Shown: positions 7,062 to 14,868, numbered from the stretch's first letter. The stretch is 14,971 bases of DNA from Caldilineaceae bacterium (GCA_028819675.1 JAPPKT010000263.1:1-14971), one strand, 5' to 3'. Numbers and translations: made by a program. The notes: a model not told the origin generated them from the sequence alone.

Positions 7062-8279
7062 CTATTCCAGTCCGCTCTTCAGGACGTCGCGGTAGGCGGC
7101 GACGCGGTCGCGGCGTAGCGCGCGTTTGTGGCCCAGAAGCGCTTTGAAGGATTCGCTTATAATCTGCAGGCGAAATTCGAGGAGCAGATAGCGCCGCAGG
7201 AGGGCTGCCCACATGGGGCCGTGCCACTTGCTCATATAACGCACCTTGCTGCGGTTGAAGAGGATATGGCGCCTGGCGCTGACCTGGCCGCTGCTGCGGC
7301 CCTCGGCGTGGATGACGATTGCGCCGGGGTCGTAGACGACGCGCCAGCCGGCGCGCCTGATGCGGCGGCAGAGGTCGGTCTCTTCGCTGTACATGAAGAA
7401 CTGAGGGTCAAAGCCGCCGAGAGCGGCCAGCACCTCGCCCCTCACCAGGAGGGCTGCCCCCACCAGCCAGTCTACGTCTTGGCGGGCGTCGGCCGGCCAG
7501 TCGGCGAGGTGGTAGCTGCGGGTCCATGGATTGCGGGGCCACATCTGCTCGAGCCAAGTGCTCTCGAAGAAGCCGGTGAGGCGGCCGGGGAAACGGCGGC
7601 GGCTACTTTGCAGTGCGCCGTCGGTGTAGCGCAGCTGGGGTCCGATCGCGCCGATGGTCTCGTCTTCGTTGATGCCGTTGTAGAGGGCCCACAGGCTGCC
7701 GGGCAGGAGTTCGGTGTCCGGGTTGAGGAAGTAGATGAAACGGGCCTTGGCGGCGGGACGCGGGGACGGGTTCGTTACTGAATTGTTGTCAGATGTCCGA
7801 ATTGGTGCGGCCGGGCCCTCTGCTTCGATCTGACCAGAGGCTTCCCTTTCTTCTTCCTGGGTCGGCAAGGGGTGAATCCCCATCGCTTCGAGCGCCCGGT
7901 TGTTGCCGCCGGTGAAACCCAGGTTTTCGTCGCTGAAGATGGTCTGCACCCAGGGGAAGCGGTTTGGCAGGAGAGACGGCGTGGCGTCTTCGCTGGCGTT
8001 GTCGAGCACCACGACCTGGATGGTGGCCTCGTTGTTCGGCCCGAAGCGGCGCACTGCTGTCGAGGAGCGGGAGACGGTCTTGCGCTCTGCTTTATCGGGG
8101 CGTCCTTCGTCTATCGGCGTGCTCTGCTGTTCGATCGAGGTAAGGCAGGCGCGCAGATGGTCCCAGACGTTCCAGGAGATGATCACGATCACCAGATCGG
8201 TCGGCGGCGGTCTTCTGTCCGTTTGCTGGAGGGTCTCGCCTCTTTGAGGCCCTGCCCGGCCGCGAAGTCGTTGAAGCAT
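7062..8279 (-). CDS. Family 2 glycosyltransferase (rhamnosyltransferase-like)
   Basis: This 405-residue protein would transfer a sugar from a nucleotide-sugar to a cell-surface glycan or lipid carrier at the inner face of the membrane. It has the GT-A fold order of family GT2: LVIVIISWN strand at about 29-37, VVLDNASEDAT (about 90-100), ENLGFTGGNNRAL, FLNPDTEL with the metal-binding Asp (about 188), WLVGAALLVR, GGFDPQFFMYSEETDLCRR (about 288-306), and a basic C-terminal tail. Two inserts are unusual: about 30 residues after TSIEQQ (about 52-85) and about 45 residues between NRALEAM and FIYFLNPD (about 134-179), both polar and probably disordered. The ATG at 8279 is preferred over the GTG at 8282; neither has a good RBS. 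It lies about 80 bp after the polyprenyl synthase, which could make the lipid carrier or a quinone tail. Confidence 0.9.
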   Translation of the reverse strand: MLQRLRGRAGPQRGETLQQTDRRPPPTDLVIVIISWNVWDHLRACLTSIEQQSTPIDEGRPDKAERKTVSRSSTAVRRFGPNNEATIQVVVLDNASEDATPSLLPNRFPWVQTIFSDENLGFTGGNNRALEAMGIHPLPTQEEEREASGQIEAEGPAAPIRTSDNNSVTNPSPRPAAKARFIYFLNPDTELLPGSLWALYNGINEDETIGAIGPQLRYTDGALQSSRRRFPGRLTGFFESTWLEQMWPRNPWTRSYHLADWPADARQDVDWLVGAALLVRGEVLAALGGFDPQFFMYSEETDLCRRIRRAGWRVVYDPGAIVIHAEGRSSGQVSARRHILFNRSKVRYMSKWHGPMWAALLRRYLLLEFRLQIISESFKALLGHKRALRRDRVAAYRDVLKSGLE

Positions 8280-8360
8280 CACGTTCGCAGATGGATGGAG
8301 GCCGGTTGTCGGGCACAGCGCAGGGATATGCGCTGATCTCTGAATGCTGGTGGGTTCGAT

Positions 8361-9572
8361 TCAGCTGGTGCGCTGCACAACAAAGGCGCAGAGGCCCAGA
8401 AGCGATCGCAGGCAGAGGTTGTCATTGAAGGGAGCCAAGTCGTGAACCGCGTGATCGAGAAAGCCGAGGGCTTCCTGACGGGAGGCTTCGATGGCGCCGC
8501 TGGCGCGCACGGCCTGAACGATCTCCTGCACGGTTGTGGACAGGATGTCGGGGTTGCCGGCATCGGCGCGCTCCCTGGCCTGGAGCAGCCGGGACACCAC
8601 TTTTTGCGGCTGGGGCAGTTCGCGCAGATAGTAGAGGAACGGCAACGTCAGGGTTCCCTGGCGCAGGTCACTGCCAACAGGCTTGCCCAGGGTAGCGTCG
8701 GTGCCGACAAAGTCGAGGATGTCATCCACGATCTGGAAGGCCATTCCGAACTGGTAGCCGAAGGATTTCAGCGCCTCGACCCGGTCCGGCGGCAAGCCGA
8801 CCAGGACGGCGGCAGCTTCGGTGGCGGCGCTGTAGAGACTGGCCGTCTTGGCATAAATGCGCTGGTAGTAGGCCTGGCGGTCCTGACGAAAGTCGTTGCG
8901 GTCGGAGAGCTGGCGCATTTCGCCGTCGACGATCACGCGCAGGGTATTACTGAAGATGGTGATGACGCGTACGTTGCCGGTTTCGGCGGCGAACTGGGCG
9001 GAGCGGGCAAACATATAGTCGCCGGCGAGAACTGTGGCGCCCGCGCTCCAGGAGGCGTTGAGCGTGGGCGCGTCACGACGCAAGAGCGCGCCGTCGATGA
9101 CATCGTCGTGGACGAGCGTGGCGGTGTGCAGCATCTCTACAGCCGCGGCCAAGGCGATGAGGGTTTGCGGTTGGCGGTCCTCACCCGTGAGCGCCGGCGT
9201 TCCGTCCACATGGGGGTGTGAGTTGTTGCGCTCCGGTTGGGCGTCCTGGAGCCCTGCGGTCAGCAGCGCCAGGGCAGGCCGCAACCGTTTCCCGCCCTGG
9301 CCGATCAGTTCAAGAAAGGCGTTGGCCAGGGGCGCGAACACATCGACGTCAACGCTCTTCATCTTCTCTTCGACCTGGGCAAGCCCCCCGCGCACCGGCG
9401 CAAGCAGCGTCGACGCATCCTGCGGCGCCAATAGCATGCGACGGAAATATCCGTACGGGATCTCTTCGATCGCGTCGAGGGCGCTTGAGCGCGGCCTCAT
9501 CTGCGGCCTATCCTGCGCCAAGGGTCTCGCTTCCGTATCGGTGAGCTGTTCGATCTGGGCCTGGTCAACCAT
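8361..9572 (-). CDS. Long-chain polyprenyl diphosphate synthase (trans-isoprenyl type)
   Basis: This enzyme condenses isopentenyl diphosphate onto an allylic diphosphate to give a long all-trans chain, most likely for the menaquinone side chain. It is 403 residues, longer than the usual ~320-330 because of an N-terminal extension of about 50 residues and a polar insert at about 109-136. Seen motifs are GGKRLRP (93-99), the first aspartate-rich motif HDDVID (D156, D157, D160), GDYMFARSA, and the second aspartate-rich motif FQIVDDILD (D283, D284, D287). Ala151, five positions before the first Asp, is small; in this family a small residue there allows long products, while aromatic ones limit length. 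The ATG at 9572 has no clear RBS; the ATG of Met25 would remove a poorly conserved tail and is an alternative start. It lies 33 bp after the TatD-family gene, probably in one transcript. Confidence 0.93.
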   Translation of the reverse strand: MVDQAQIEQLTDTEARPLAQDRPQMRPRSSALDAIEEIPYGYFRRMLLAPQDASTLLAPVRGGLAQVEEKMKSVDVDVFAPLANAFLELIGQGGKRLRPALALLTAGLQDAQPERNNSHPHVDGTPALTGEDRQPQTLIALAAAVEMLHTATLVHDDVIDGALLRRDAPTLNASWSAGATVLAGDYMFARSAQFAAETGNVRVITIFSNTLRVIVDGEMRQLSDRNDFRQDRQAYYQRIYAKTASLYSAATEAAAVLVGLPPDRVEALKSFGYQFGMAFQIVDDILDFVGTDATLGKPVGSDLRQGTLTLPFLYYLRELPQPQKVVSRLLQARERADAGNPDILSTTVQEIVQAVRASGAIEASRQEALGFLDHAVHDLAPFNDNLCLRSLLGLCAFVVQRTS

Positions 9573-9605
9573 ACCAAAAATGTCACAAAGCCATAGAGCG
9601 GCGGA

Positions 9606-10469
9606 TTACGACGGACGGACGGCAGCGACCGCAGTTGTCTCCGGCCTCATGGTACCAGCCGGCGGTTGAAAGATCGAGAGGGCGACAGCAGTCGTACGGG
9701 CCGCTATCTCCTCAACGGGCATAGCCAGGAGCTCGGCGAGCTTCTCGGCCACCAGAGCCACATACGCGGGTTCGTTGCGTTTCCCTCGAAAGGGATGCGG
9801 CGTCAGCCAGGGAGCGTCGGTTTCGAGCATGAGGCGGTCGAGATCCAGGTGCGGCACCAGTTGGTGCAATACCCGTGCGTTCCTGAATGTAACCGGACCG
9901 CCCAAGCCGATGGCGAAGTTCCAACGGTGGGCCGCTTGCGCCAGTTCTTCGTCACCGGAGAATGCGTGCAGTACGCCCCAAAAGGTCTTCACTGCCAGTG
10001 GGGAATTGCGCGTCTGTGCGCTGGCCGCCCACTCCTGGAGGATGCGCGCCAAGTCGGTCGACGCCTCCCGGTTATGGATGATGACCGGCAGGCCCAGCTC
10101 GGCGGCCAGTTCCAGCTGCGCCCGAAATGCTTGTGCCTGCTGCTTGCGGGAGACGGTCCCCCAATGGTAGTCCAGGCCGATTTCTCCGATGGCGACAACT
10201 TTGGGATGATCGACCATTTCGCGCAACTGGATTAGTGTCCGTTCGCTGAAATCGGCGCTGCTGTTGGGGTGGATTCCCACGGCAGCGTACACTTGCGGAT
10301 GCCGGTCGGCCAGATCGATGGCCTGCCGGCAGTGAAGCAGGTCGATACCGGGGTTGACGATCATGCTCACGCCGTGCGCTTGTGCGCGCTCCAGCACGGC
10401 GGCCCGGTCCGCATCGAACTGCTCCAGGTCCAGATGGCAGTGGCTGTCAACCAGCGTCGGAACGGTCAT
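9606..10469 (-). CDS. TatD-family metal-dependent hydrolase (DNase)
   Basis: This 287-residue TIM-barrel hydrolase has every metal ligand of the TatD family: His10 and His12 (DSHCHLD), Glu96 ([10 protein letters not shown]), His132 (VIIHNREA), His168 (VLHAFSG) and Asp218 ([10 protein letters not shown]). [11 protein letters not shown] after the last ligand is also diagnostic. TatD enzymes are cytoplasmic 3'-5' exonucleases or endonucleases linked to DNA repair and quality control; despite the name they are not needed for Tat export. A tail of about 20 residues after residue 265 is extra. The start ATG at 10469 has no strong RBS. It is the first gene after a 200-bp AT-rich gap carrying a promoter candidate, and it heads a likely transcript with the polyprenyl synthase and glycosyltransferase. 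Confidence 0.95.
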   Translation of the reverse strand: MTVPTLVDSHCHLDLEQFDADRAAVLERAQAHGVSMIVNPGIDLLHCRQAIDLADRHPQVYAAVGIHPNSSADFSERTLIQLREMVDHPKVVAIGEIGLDYHWGTVSRKQQAQAFRAQLELAAELGLPVIIHNREASTDLARILQEWAASAQTRNSPLAVKTFWGVLHAFSGDEELAQAAHRWNFAIGLGGPVTFRNARVLHQLVPHLDLDRLMLETDAPWLTPHPFRGKRNEPAYVALVAEKLAELLAMPVEEIAARTTAVALSIFQPPAGTMRPETTAVAAVRPS

Positions 10470-10562
10470 GTGCGCTCAAATGGCGACATAGCAGCGCATC
10501 CGGTTTTGCGGTTCCTTTGAAGGCAGACGAACATGACTTTTTCTGGCATACGCTATTTGTTA

Positions 10563-10581
10563 ATTTTATCACATATTATCA
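10563..10581 (-). promoter_or_regulatory. Two tandem extended -10 boxes, probable promoter of the tatD-family gene
   Basis: On the minus strand TGATAATAT (10581-10573) and TGATAAAAT (10571-10563) each match an extended -10 element (TG, one base, hexamer), 10 bp apart, within an AT-rich stretch that stands out from its GC-rich surroundings. Neither has a good -35 at normal spacing; TTGACC (10607-10602) is 23 bp from the first hexamer. The leader to the ATG at 10469 would be about 85-95 nt. Which box is used cannot be told. Confidence 0.42.
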
Positions 10582-10669
10582 GTGCATAAAAGCCTATCAG
10601 AGGTCAAATTGACTGATTGTCATTAAGGGAGATTGGAGGTTGAACTCCGTCCTCTACGCAGGTTTTCGT

Positions 10670-12094
10670 CTACAGTCCCACCAGCTTTTGGCCATCGGCA
10701 AGGATCGCGGCCACCTGCTCCTTGCGGGTTGTCTCGGTGTAGATGCGGATCAGGGGCTCGGTGCCGGAAAAGCGCACCAATAGCCAGCCGCCATCTTCCA
10801 TCGGGAACTTGTAGCCATCGACGGTGATGCGGTCGGTGACGGCGATGCCGCCCAGCTTCAGCCCGCTGATATCGACATCATCGAGTCTTTGCTGGGCTGC
10901 GGCCTTCATGTCGGCGCCGGTGAGGCGGATGTCGACCCGGTCGTAGAAGTGCTCGCCGACCTTCTCGAAGAGGAGCTGAAGCAGCTCGGTCGGCTTCTTG
11001 CCTGTACGTACCATCATGTCGAGCAGGCAGAGATTGGAGAGAATGCCGTCCCTCTCGGGAACGTGGCCGCGGAAGGCATAGCCGCCGCTCTCCTCGCCGC
11101 CGATCAGCGCGTCGTGCTCCAGCATCGCCGGCGCCACAAATTTGAAGCCGACGCCTGTCTCCACAACGGGCACGTCGTAGGCCGCGCACAGCTTATCGAG
11201 CATCGAGGTGGTGCTGAGGGTCTTGACAATGGGGCCGCGTTCGCCGCGCACCTCGAGCAGATAGTAGGCGAGCAACCCGTAGACGCGCAGCTGGTCGACG
11301 AACTGGCCGTTTTCATCGCCGAAGCCGCAGCGGTCGGCGTCACCGTCGAGGATACAGATGCAATCAGCCTCCACGGAGCGGGCGACGGCCAGGCCGGCGT
11401 CTACGTTGGGGGGAATCGGCTCAGGGCGGTCCATTTCGGGGAAGACCGGGTTGCGGTGCGCGTGGATTTCGATGACTTCGGTTTTGCCGCCGCCGAGGAT
11501 TTCAGTTAACCAGCCGGCGCCGTTGCCCCACATGCTGTCGACAACGATTTTGAGGCCGGCGTCACGAATGCGCGTGACATCGATCAGGCTGGACAGGTGG
11601 GCCAGATAGGCGGCCTGCGGCTGATGACGCCGCACTTTGCCGGCGGCGAGGGCAGCGTCGAGAGAGATGCTCTTTACCCCGTCCGAGCTGGGAATGCGGG
11701 CTTCGATGGCGGCCAGTCCATCAGGCGGCACCGCGCCGCCGCTGGCGTCGCGCACTTTGAAGCCGTTGTCCTCGGGCGGATTGTGGCTGGCGGTGATGTT
11801 TACGGCGCCGGCGGCGTTGTTGTTGACGGCAGCGAAGCTGATCACCGGCGTCGGCGCGGCGCCGTCGATCAGCAGGACCTGCAGGCCGTTGGCGGCCAGT
11901 ACCTCAGCCACCGCGGCTGCGAAGTGTTCACCCTGAAAGCGCTGGTCGTGGCCGACAACGACCGTTTGGGAGGCATAGCCCTCGTCCATGAGCCAGTTGG
12001 CAAAGCCTTGGGCACAGCGGCGCACATTGGCAAAGGTGTAGTCTTCGGCCATGCGTCCGCGCCAGCCATCGGTGCCAAAGCGTATTTTCGTCAT
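10670..12094 (-). CDS. Phosphoglucomutase/phosphomannomutase (alpha-D-phosphohexomutase)
   Basis: This enzyme interconverts hexose 1- and 6-phosphates, feeding nucleotide-sugar and cell-surface glycan synthesis. The 474 residues cover the four standard domains. The catalytic phosphoserine loop is [11 protein letters not shown] (101-111, Ser103), the metal loop is DGDADR (250-255), the sugar-specificity loop is GGEESGG (332-338), and the phosphate-binding loop is [10 protein letters not shown] (441-450). GEESGG and the overall length fit the PGM/PMM group rather than GlmM, but the substrate is not fixed by this. The start at 12094 is chosen because [13 protein letters not shown] begins the conserved domain and AAGGA lies 6 nt upstream; the frame remains open 26 codons further but that part does not look coding. 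It is isolated by 168 bp upstream and 200 bp downstream, so it may be a single-gene unit. Confidence 0.95.
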   Translation of the reverse strand: MTKIRFGTDGWRGRMAEDYTFANVRRCAQGFANWLMDEGYASQTVVVGHDQRFQGEHFAAAVAEVLAANGLQVLLIDGAAPTPVISFAAVNNNAAGAVNITASHNPPEDNGFKVRDASGGAVPPDGLAAIEARIPSSDGVKSISLDAALAAGKVRRHQPQAAYLAHLSSLIDVTRIRDAGLKIVVDSMWGNGAGWLTEILGGGKTEVIEIHAHRNPVFPEMDRPEPIPPNVDAGLAVARSVEADCICILDGDADRCGFGDENGQFVDQLRVYGLLAYYLLEVRGERGPIVKTLSTTSMLDKLCAAYDVPVVETGVGFKFVAPAMLEHDALIGGEESGGYAFRGHVPERDGILSNLCLLDMMVRTGKKPTELLQLLFEKVGEHFYDRVDIRLTGADMKAAAQQRLDDVDISGLKLGGIAVTDRITVDGYKFPMEDGGWLLVRFSGTEPLIRIYTETTRKEQVAAILADGQKLVGL

Positions 12095-12100
12095 GTAGTT

Positions 12101-12105
12101 TCCTT
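12101..12105 (-). promoter_or_regulatory. Ribosome binding site that sets the phosphohexomutase start
   Basis: AAGGA sits 6 nt before the ATG at 12094. It decides against the longer open frame that extends to 12172. Confidence 0.6.
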
Positions 12106-12262
12106 CGGATCGGGAGTTTACTTCAACATTGAGGATGTGCGCGAAGCGGGAGTGCCTGCGGCCCAACGACACGGACAGCCATAGTTGCCTGATTGGTTCT
12201 TGTAAGCCTACTGCATATCAGGGGAATGGGCAAAGAAAGGGCGTTTGAAGGGTTGCCGCGGT

Positions 12263-13021
12263 CTAGTGACTCTTGCGCCCGATGAACAGACCTTCGCGCA
12301 GGTGAAAGAGCGTCTTGCCGTCCTCTCTACGGGGATGGAGGAATTCGTGCGTCTGGGGCGGGCCGTGCCAGAGGAGCGCTCGCAGGTAGGACTGCATCGC
12401 GGGGTCGTGGCGGGCGGCCCAGTCTTCGAAGACCATCTGTTTTTCGAGGATTTCATGCTGGGAGAGTTGCAGACCGACCTGCGCGTAACCCTCCAGCCAC
12501 TCCTCCACGCTGAGGCAGCGCCCGTGGCTGGGATCGCGCAGTTTCTCGAAGGCGTTGACAAAATCGCCGGCTACGCCTTCCGGCACGACGTTGTCCACGA
12601 CCGCGAGAATGCCGCCGGGACGCAGCACGCGCACGGATTCGCGCAGGAATGCGTCGACGTTGGGGAAGTGATGGGGGGCGATGCGGCAGGTAAGCAGGTC
12701 GAAGTGGTCTTTCGCGTAGGGCAGGTTTTCGGCGTCGGCGTGCTCGACGATCACGTTGTCGACACCGCGTTCTGCAACCTGCTCGCGGGCGACGGTCAGC
12801 ATCTCTGCAGTGATGTCGGTGGCGTGCACATGGGCGACGTGGGGGGCGAAGGCAAAGGCGGTGTGGCCGGCGGCGGTGGCGATGTCCAGCACCTGCCAGT
12901 CCGACTGCGGCTCGACCAGCTCGACCAGTCGTTGCAGGCTGGCGCCCTTGGCGTGGGGCCGGCTGGTTATGTATGTCCGGGCATGGGCGCCGAACTGCTC
13001 TTGTACTGATTTCTTGTCCAT
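12263..13021 (-). CDS. Class I SAM-dependent methyltransferase (UbiE/YcgJ-like)
   Basis: This 252-residue protein has a Rossmann-type methyltransferase core. Motif I is VLDIATAAGHTA (44-55), the acidic residue that binds the SAM ribose is Asp69 (HATDIT), DAENLPY at 96-102 precedes the strand ending in FDLLTCRIAPHHFPN, and RVLRPGGIL (131-139) is the post-core loop. The motif I glycine pattern is relaxed (TAAGH instead of GxGTG), as is common in the Methyltransf_11 group. The C-terminal ~90 residues form the variable substrate-binding part, with HP-RREDG-TLFHLREGLFIGR at the end. The substrate is unknown. The ATG at 13021 is 5 bp after the phosphatase stop codon, so the two are co-transcribed and probably translationally coupled. 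Confidence 0.9.
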   Translation of the reverse strand: MDKKSVQEQFGAHARTYITSRPHAKGASLQRLVELVEPQSDWQVLDIATAAGHTAFAFAPHVAHVHATDITAEMLTVAREQVAERGVDNVIVEHADAENLPYAKDHFDLLTCRIAPHHFPNVDAFLRESVRVLRPGGILAVVDNVVPEGVAGDFVNAFEKLRDPSHGRCLSVEEWLEGYAQVGLQLSQHEILEKQMVFEDWAARHDPAMQSYLRALLWHGPPQTHEFLHPRREDGKTLFHLREGLFIGRKSH

Positions 13022-13026
13022 CTGTC

Positions 13027-13908
13027 CTAGCCTTTCCGACGGTCCTGGTCGAACTTCTCAGATCGGGCCTCTAGTATGGCGCGCAACAGCGGCTCGTGAA
13101 CGCCCGGCTGACCGTTGCTGGCGATGATGCAGTGGTCGTCCAGACCGAAAGGCGCGCCTTCGTAGTTGGTGACGAGACCGCCGGCCTCGTGCACAAGGAG
13201 GACGCCGGCGGCGACATCCCACGGCTTGATCCATCCTTCCCAGTAGGCTGAGAATGCGCCGGAAGCCACATAGGCCAGGTCGGCGGAGGAGGCGCCCATG
13301 CGGCGCACGCCGCGGCAGATCGGCATGATGCGGGCGAATTCGGCCGCGTTGTTGTCCTGGTTTTCGGCGCGGTGGTAGGGAAAGCCGGTCGTCAGCAGCG
13401 CGTCAGCCAGTGTGGATGCCCGGCTGACCTGCAGGCGCTGCTGCTCGCCGCTGCGGCGCCGCAGATAGGTACCCTGGCCGGCCTGCGCCCAGAAGAGATC
13501 GAACTGCGGCAGGATCAGCGAGAGGCCGAATATGGTCGTTTCACGGTGGATGAGAGCGATGTTGATGCCGAACCAGGGCAGGCCAGCGGCAAAGTTGATG
13601 GTGCCGTCAATCGGATCCACCAGCCAGTAGTAGTCGTCGTGGGGCCGTTCATCGCTTTCTTCGCCCCAGAAACCGAAGTTGGGTGTCAGGGCGGCCAGCC
13701 GGTCGCGAATCAGGGTCTCGCAGGCCAGATCGGCCTCGGTGACCAGGTCATTGGGAGTTGACTTGGCATGGATAGAACGCAGGCCATTCTGCTGCATTGT
13801 CAGCGCCAGTTCGCCGGCCTGACGTGCCAGTTCGAAGAGAGGTGTTTTCGCGACCGGCAATTCCTCTTCCTGGGATGAGGTTCGTTCTGTTTCCGTTACG
13901 GCGGTCAC
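13027..13908 (-). CDS. Inositol-monophosphatase-family phosphatase
   Basis: This 293-residue protein has the metal-dependent sugar/inositol phosphatase fold. Metal ligands are Glu83 (WGEES), Asp98 and Asp101 in WLVDPIDGTINF (95-106), and Asp231 in KPWDVAAGVLLVHEAGG (228-244). Members hydrolyse inositol phosphates, fructose-1,6-bisphosphate, histidinol phosphate or PAP, and the motifs alone do not decide which. About 20 N-terminal residues (Glu/Ser-rich) precede the conserved domain. The start is a GTG at 13908 with GAGGAG 8 nt upstream, inside the end of the preceding gene; only 2 bp separate the preceding stop from this start, so translation is coupled. The tight placement between a PH-like domain protein and a methyltransferase suggests a shared transcript. 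Confidence 0.93.
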   Translation of the reverse strand: MTAVTETERTSSQEEELPVAKTPLFELARQAGELALTMQQNGLRSIHAKSTPNDLVTEADLACETLIRDRLAALTPNFGFWGEESDERPHDDYYWLVDPIDGTINFAAGLPWFGINIALIHRETTIFGLSLILPQFDLFWAQAGQGTYLRRRSGEQQRLQVSRASTLADALLTTGFPYHRAENQDNNAAEFARIMPICRGVRRMGASSADLAYVASGAFSAYWEGWIKPWDVAAGVLLVHEAGGLVTNYEGAPFGLDDHCIIASNGQPGVHEPLLRAILEARSEKFDQDRRKG

Positions 13909-13910
13909 GG

Positions 13911-14513
13911 CTACATCTCCTCGCGAAAATGGAGGCCGCGCCGCTGCTTTTCCTTCATCGTGGCCTGACGGATCATCTCCCGCACCTCCATCGGATCTTT
14001 GACGTTGTTAAGCGTAAATTCAGGATGGCTGGGATCGTTGCTGGTTATCGTTACATCGCCCACATTCAGTGCCCTTTCGCCCAGATGCTGGTTCACCGAA
14101 GTGTCGCGCACGCGCACCAGTTCGATCTCGTGGTAACTGCGTCCCAGCAGCCCGCGGATGAGGCGAACGCGCTGGGTGGTGAGTTCATAGCGGACGCCGA
14201 TTGACAGGTAGGGGCGGCCGGACCAGAGCAGCTCCTCTTTGTCGAGGTGATCGGCGATGGCTGCCATGGGCTCTAGTGCAGGGGATGTGGCTCGAGGCTC
14301 TTCAGGGTCGCCCGATCGCGAATCGGTCTCGGCGATGGTGTGATCGGCCTCGGTTTCCATGGCATCGAGGGCTGCAAAGACGCCGTCAGCCAACGCGTTT
14401 ACGATGGCCTGCAATTGGGGTTGAGGGATGGCGGAGACTTCGACGCCACTTTGGGCCAGCGACTCATAGAAGCGTGCCGTGACCACCTGGCGCACCGTTT
14501 GTTCGTTCATCAT
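13911..14513 (-). CDS. Bacterial PH-like domain protein (bPH/DUF304-type) with helical N-terminus
   Basis: This 200-residue soluble protein has a helical N-terminal part (about 1-53, TVRQVVTARFYESLA), an acidic Ser/Pro/Thr-rich linker (about 54-82) and a C-terminal domain (about 92-185) resembling the bacterial PH-like fold. The features are LLWSGRPYLSIGVRYELTTQ, then RVRLIRGLLGRSYHEIELVRV with the alternating strand pattern, DVTITSNDP, and a final helix (DPMEVREMIRQ). No membrane segments are visible, unlike YdbS/YdbT-type proteins. The function is not known; such domains may bind proteins or mediate membrane association. The start is the ATG at 14513 with GGAG 6 nt upstream; a second ATG follows directly. 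The frame stays open to 14636 but that part overlaps structured leader sequence. It heads the phosphatase-methyltransferase unit. Confidence 0.72.
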   Translation of the reverse strand: MMNEQTVRQVVTARFYESLAQSGVEVSAIPQPQLQAIVNALADGVFAALDAMETEADHTIAETDSRSGDPEEPRATSPALEPMAAIADHLDKEELLWSGRPYLSIGVRYELTTQRVRLIRGLLGRSYHEIELVRVRDTSVNQHLGERALNVGDVTITSNDPSHPEFTLNNVKDPMEVREMIRQATMKEKQRRGLHFREEM

Positions 14514-14519
14514 GCGTTT

Positions 14520-14523
14520 CTCC
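14520..14523 (-). promoter_or_regulatory. Ribosome binding site that sets the PH-like gene start
   Basis: GGAG sits 6 nt before the ATG at 14513, directly after the second leader hairpin. It favours the short start over the open frame reaching 14636. Confidence 0.55.
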
Positions 14524-14531
14524 GGCTTATC

Positions 14532-14557
14532 AAACCCATTCGTATTAGTATGGGTTT
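14532..14557 (-). promoter_or_regulatory. Leader hairpin 2 upstream of the PH-like gene
   Basis: AAACCCAT (14532-14539) and ATGGGTTT (14550-14557) are a perfect 8-bp inverted repeat around a 10-nt AT-rich loop. It ends 8 nt before the RBS, so its folding could affect ribosome access. It directly abuts leader hairpin 1. Confidence 0.5.
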
Positions 14558-14599
14558 CCGGCTCCTTCGGCGGCCAAATTTGTGCCCGCTGAAGGCCGG
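14558..14599 (-). promoter_or_regulatory. Leader hairpin 1 upstream of the PH-like gene
   Basis: On the minus-strand transcript CCGG pairs with CCGG at the base (14558-14561 with 14596-14599); after a 2-nt bulge CCTTC pairs with GAAGG, then after one C/A mismatch a further 4 bp form (14570-14573 with 14586-14589), leaving a 12-nt loop. There is no T-tract. With hairpin 2 it fills most of the predicted leader. Confidence 0.45.
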
Positions 14600-14614
14600 C
14601 TGCGCAAGAACGGT

Positions 14615-14643
14615 ATGATAGTGCCTGGACAGGCATTACGCAA
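14615..14643 (-). promoter_or_regulatory. Promoter candidate of the PH-like/phosphatase/methyltransferase unit, with palindrome in the spacer
   Basis: TATCAT (14620-14615, five of six bases of the -10 consensus) is preceded at exactly 17 bp by TTGCGT (14643-14638). The spacer contains the inverted repeat TGCCTG/CAGGCA (14622-14627 and 14630-14635) with a 2-bp centre, a possible operator. A start near 14608 gives a leader of about 95 nt. Confidence 0.5.
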
Positions 14644-14663
14644 AGCGTAGCCGTACCGGGCCG

Positions 14664-14715
14664 AGACAGACAGTGGGGCCGCCGGCGGTCTGTCTTCAGG
14701 TCTGAACGCGGTCTG
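14664..14715. repeat. AGACAGAC/GTCTGTCT inverted repeat followed by GGTCTG direct repeats
   Basis: AGACAGAC (14664-14671) and GTCTGTCT (14688-14695) are a perfect 8-bp inverted repeat with a 16-nt GC-rich loop. GGTCTG recurs at 14687, 14699 and 14710, steps of 12 and 11 bp or about one helical turn. It lies just upstream of the promoter candidate at 14615-14643. Confidence 0.45.
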
Positions 14716-14722
14716 TGGCGAT

Positions 14723-14742
14723 CCCCCGCGCTTTGGCGGGGG
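14723..14742. repeat. GC-rich hairpin CCCCCGC/GCGGGGG
   Basis: A perfect 7-bp GC stem (14723-14729 with 14736-14742) closes a 6-nt loop. There is no T-tract on either side, so it does not qualify as an intrinsic terminator on either strand. Confidence 0.4.
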
Positions 14743-14800
14743 CCCGAACTCGTGATGTAATATCGTTATGGGTTGCGGGTACGTTTCAAGAGTGTGGAAC

Positions 14801-14868
14801 GCGGCTTAGCACAGAGCGGGATGGGGAAAGCACCGGCCGCCGCGCGACGCCAACGTCGAATAAGCCGC
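14801..14868. repeat. Nested inverted repeats
   Basis: GCGGCTTA (14801-14808) and TAAGCCGC (14861-14868) form a perfect 8-bp outer pairing. Inside it CGACG (14845-14849) and CGTCG (14854-14858) form a small hairpin with a 4-nt loop. The arrangement could fold as a branched RNA or be part of an upstream gene's end; it may also be chance in GC-rich DNA. Confidence 0.3.

Noticed and set aside
10635..10648. GGAG/CTCC repeat after the phosphohexomutase as a terminator
   Set aside because: The stem is short and bulged and is not followed by T residues on the minus strand.
12095..12172. 26-codon N-terminal extension of the phosphohexomutase
   Set aside because: The conserved domain starts at the ATG at 12094, which has a good RBS; the extension has no family similarity.
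12106..12262. Promoter for the phosphohexomutase in the 157-bp gap
   Set aside because: Only weak hexamer pairs are seen, for example TTGCCC with TAGGCT at 17 bp; not enough to annotate.
14514..14636. 41-codon N-terminal extension of the PH-like protein
   Set aside because: It overlaps both leader hairpins and the promoter; the ATG at 14513 has an RBS.
14723..14742. GC hairpin as an intrinsic terminator
   Set aside because: There is no T-tract on either strand.
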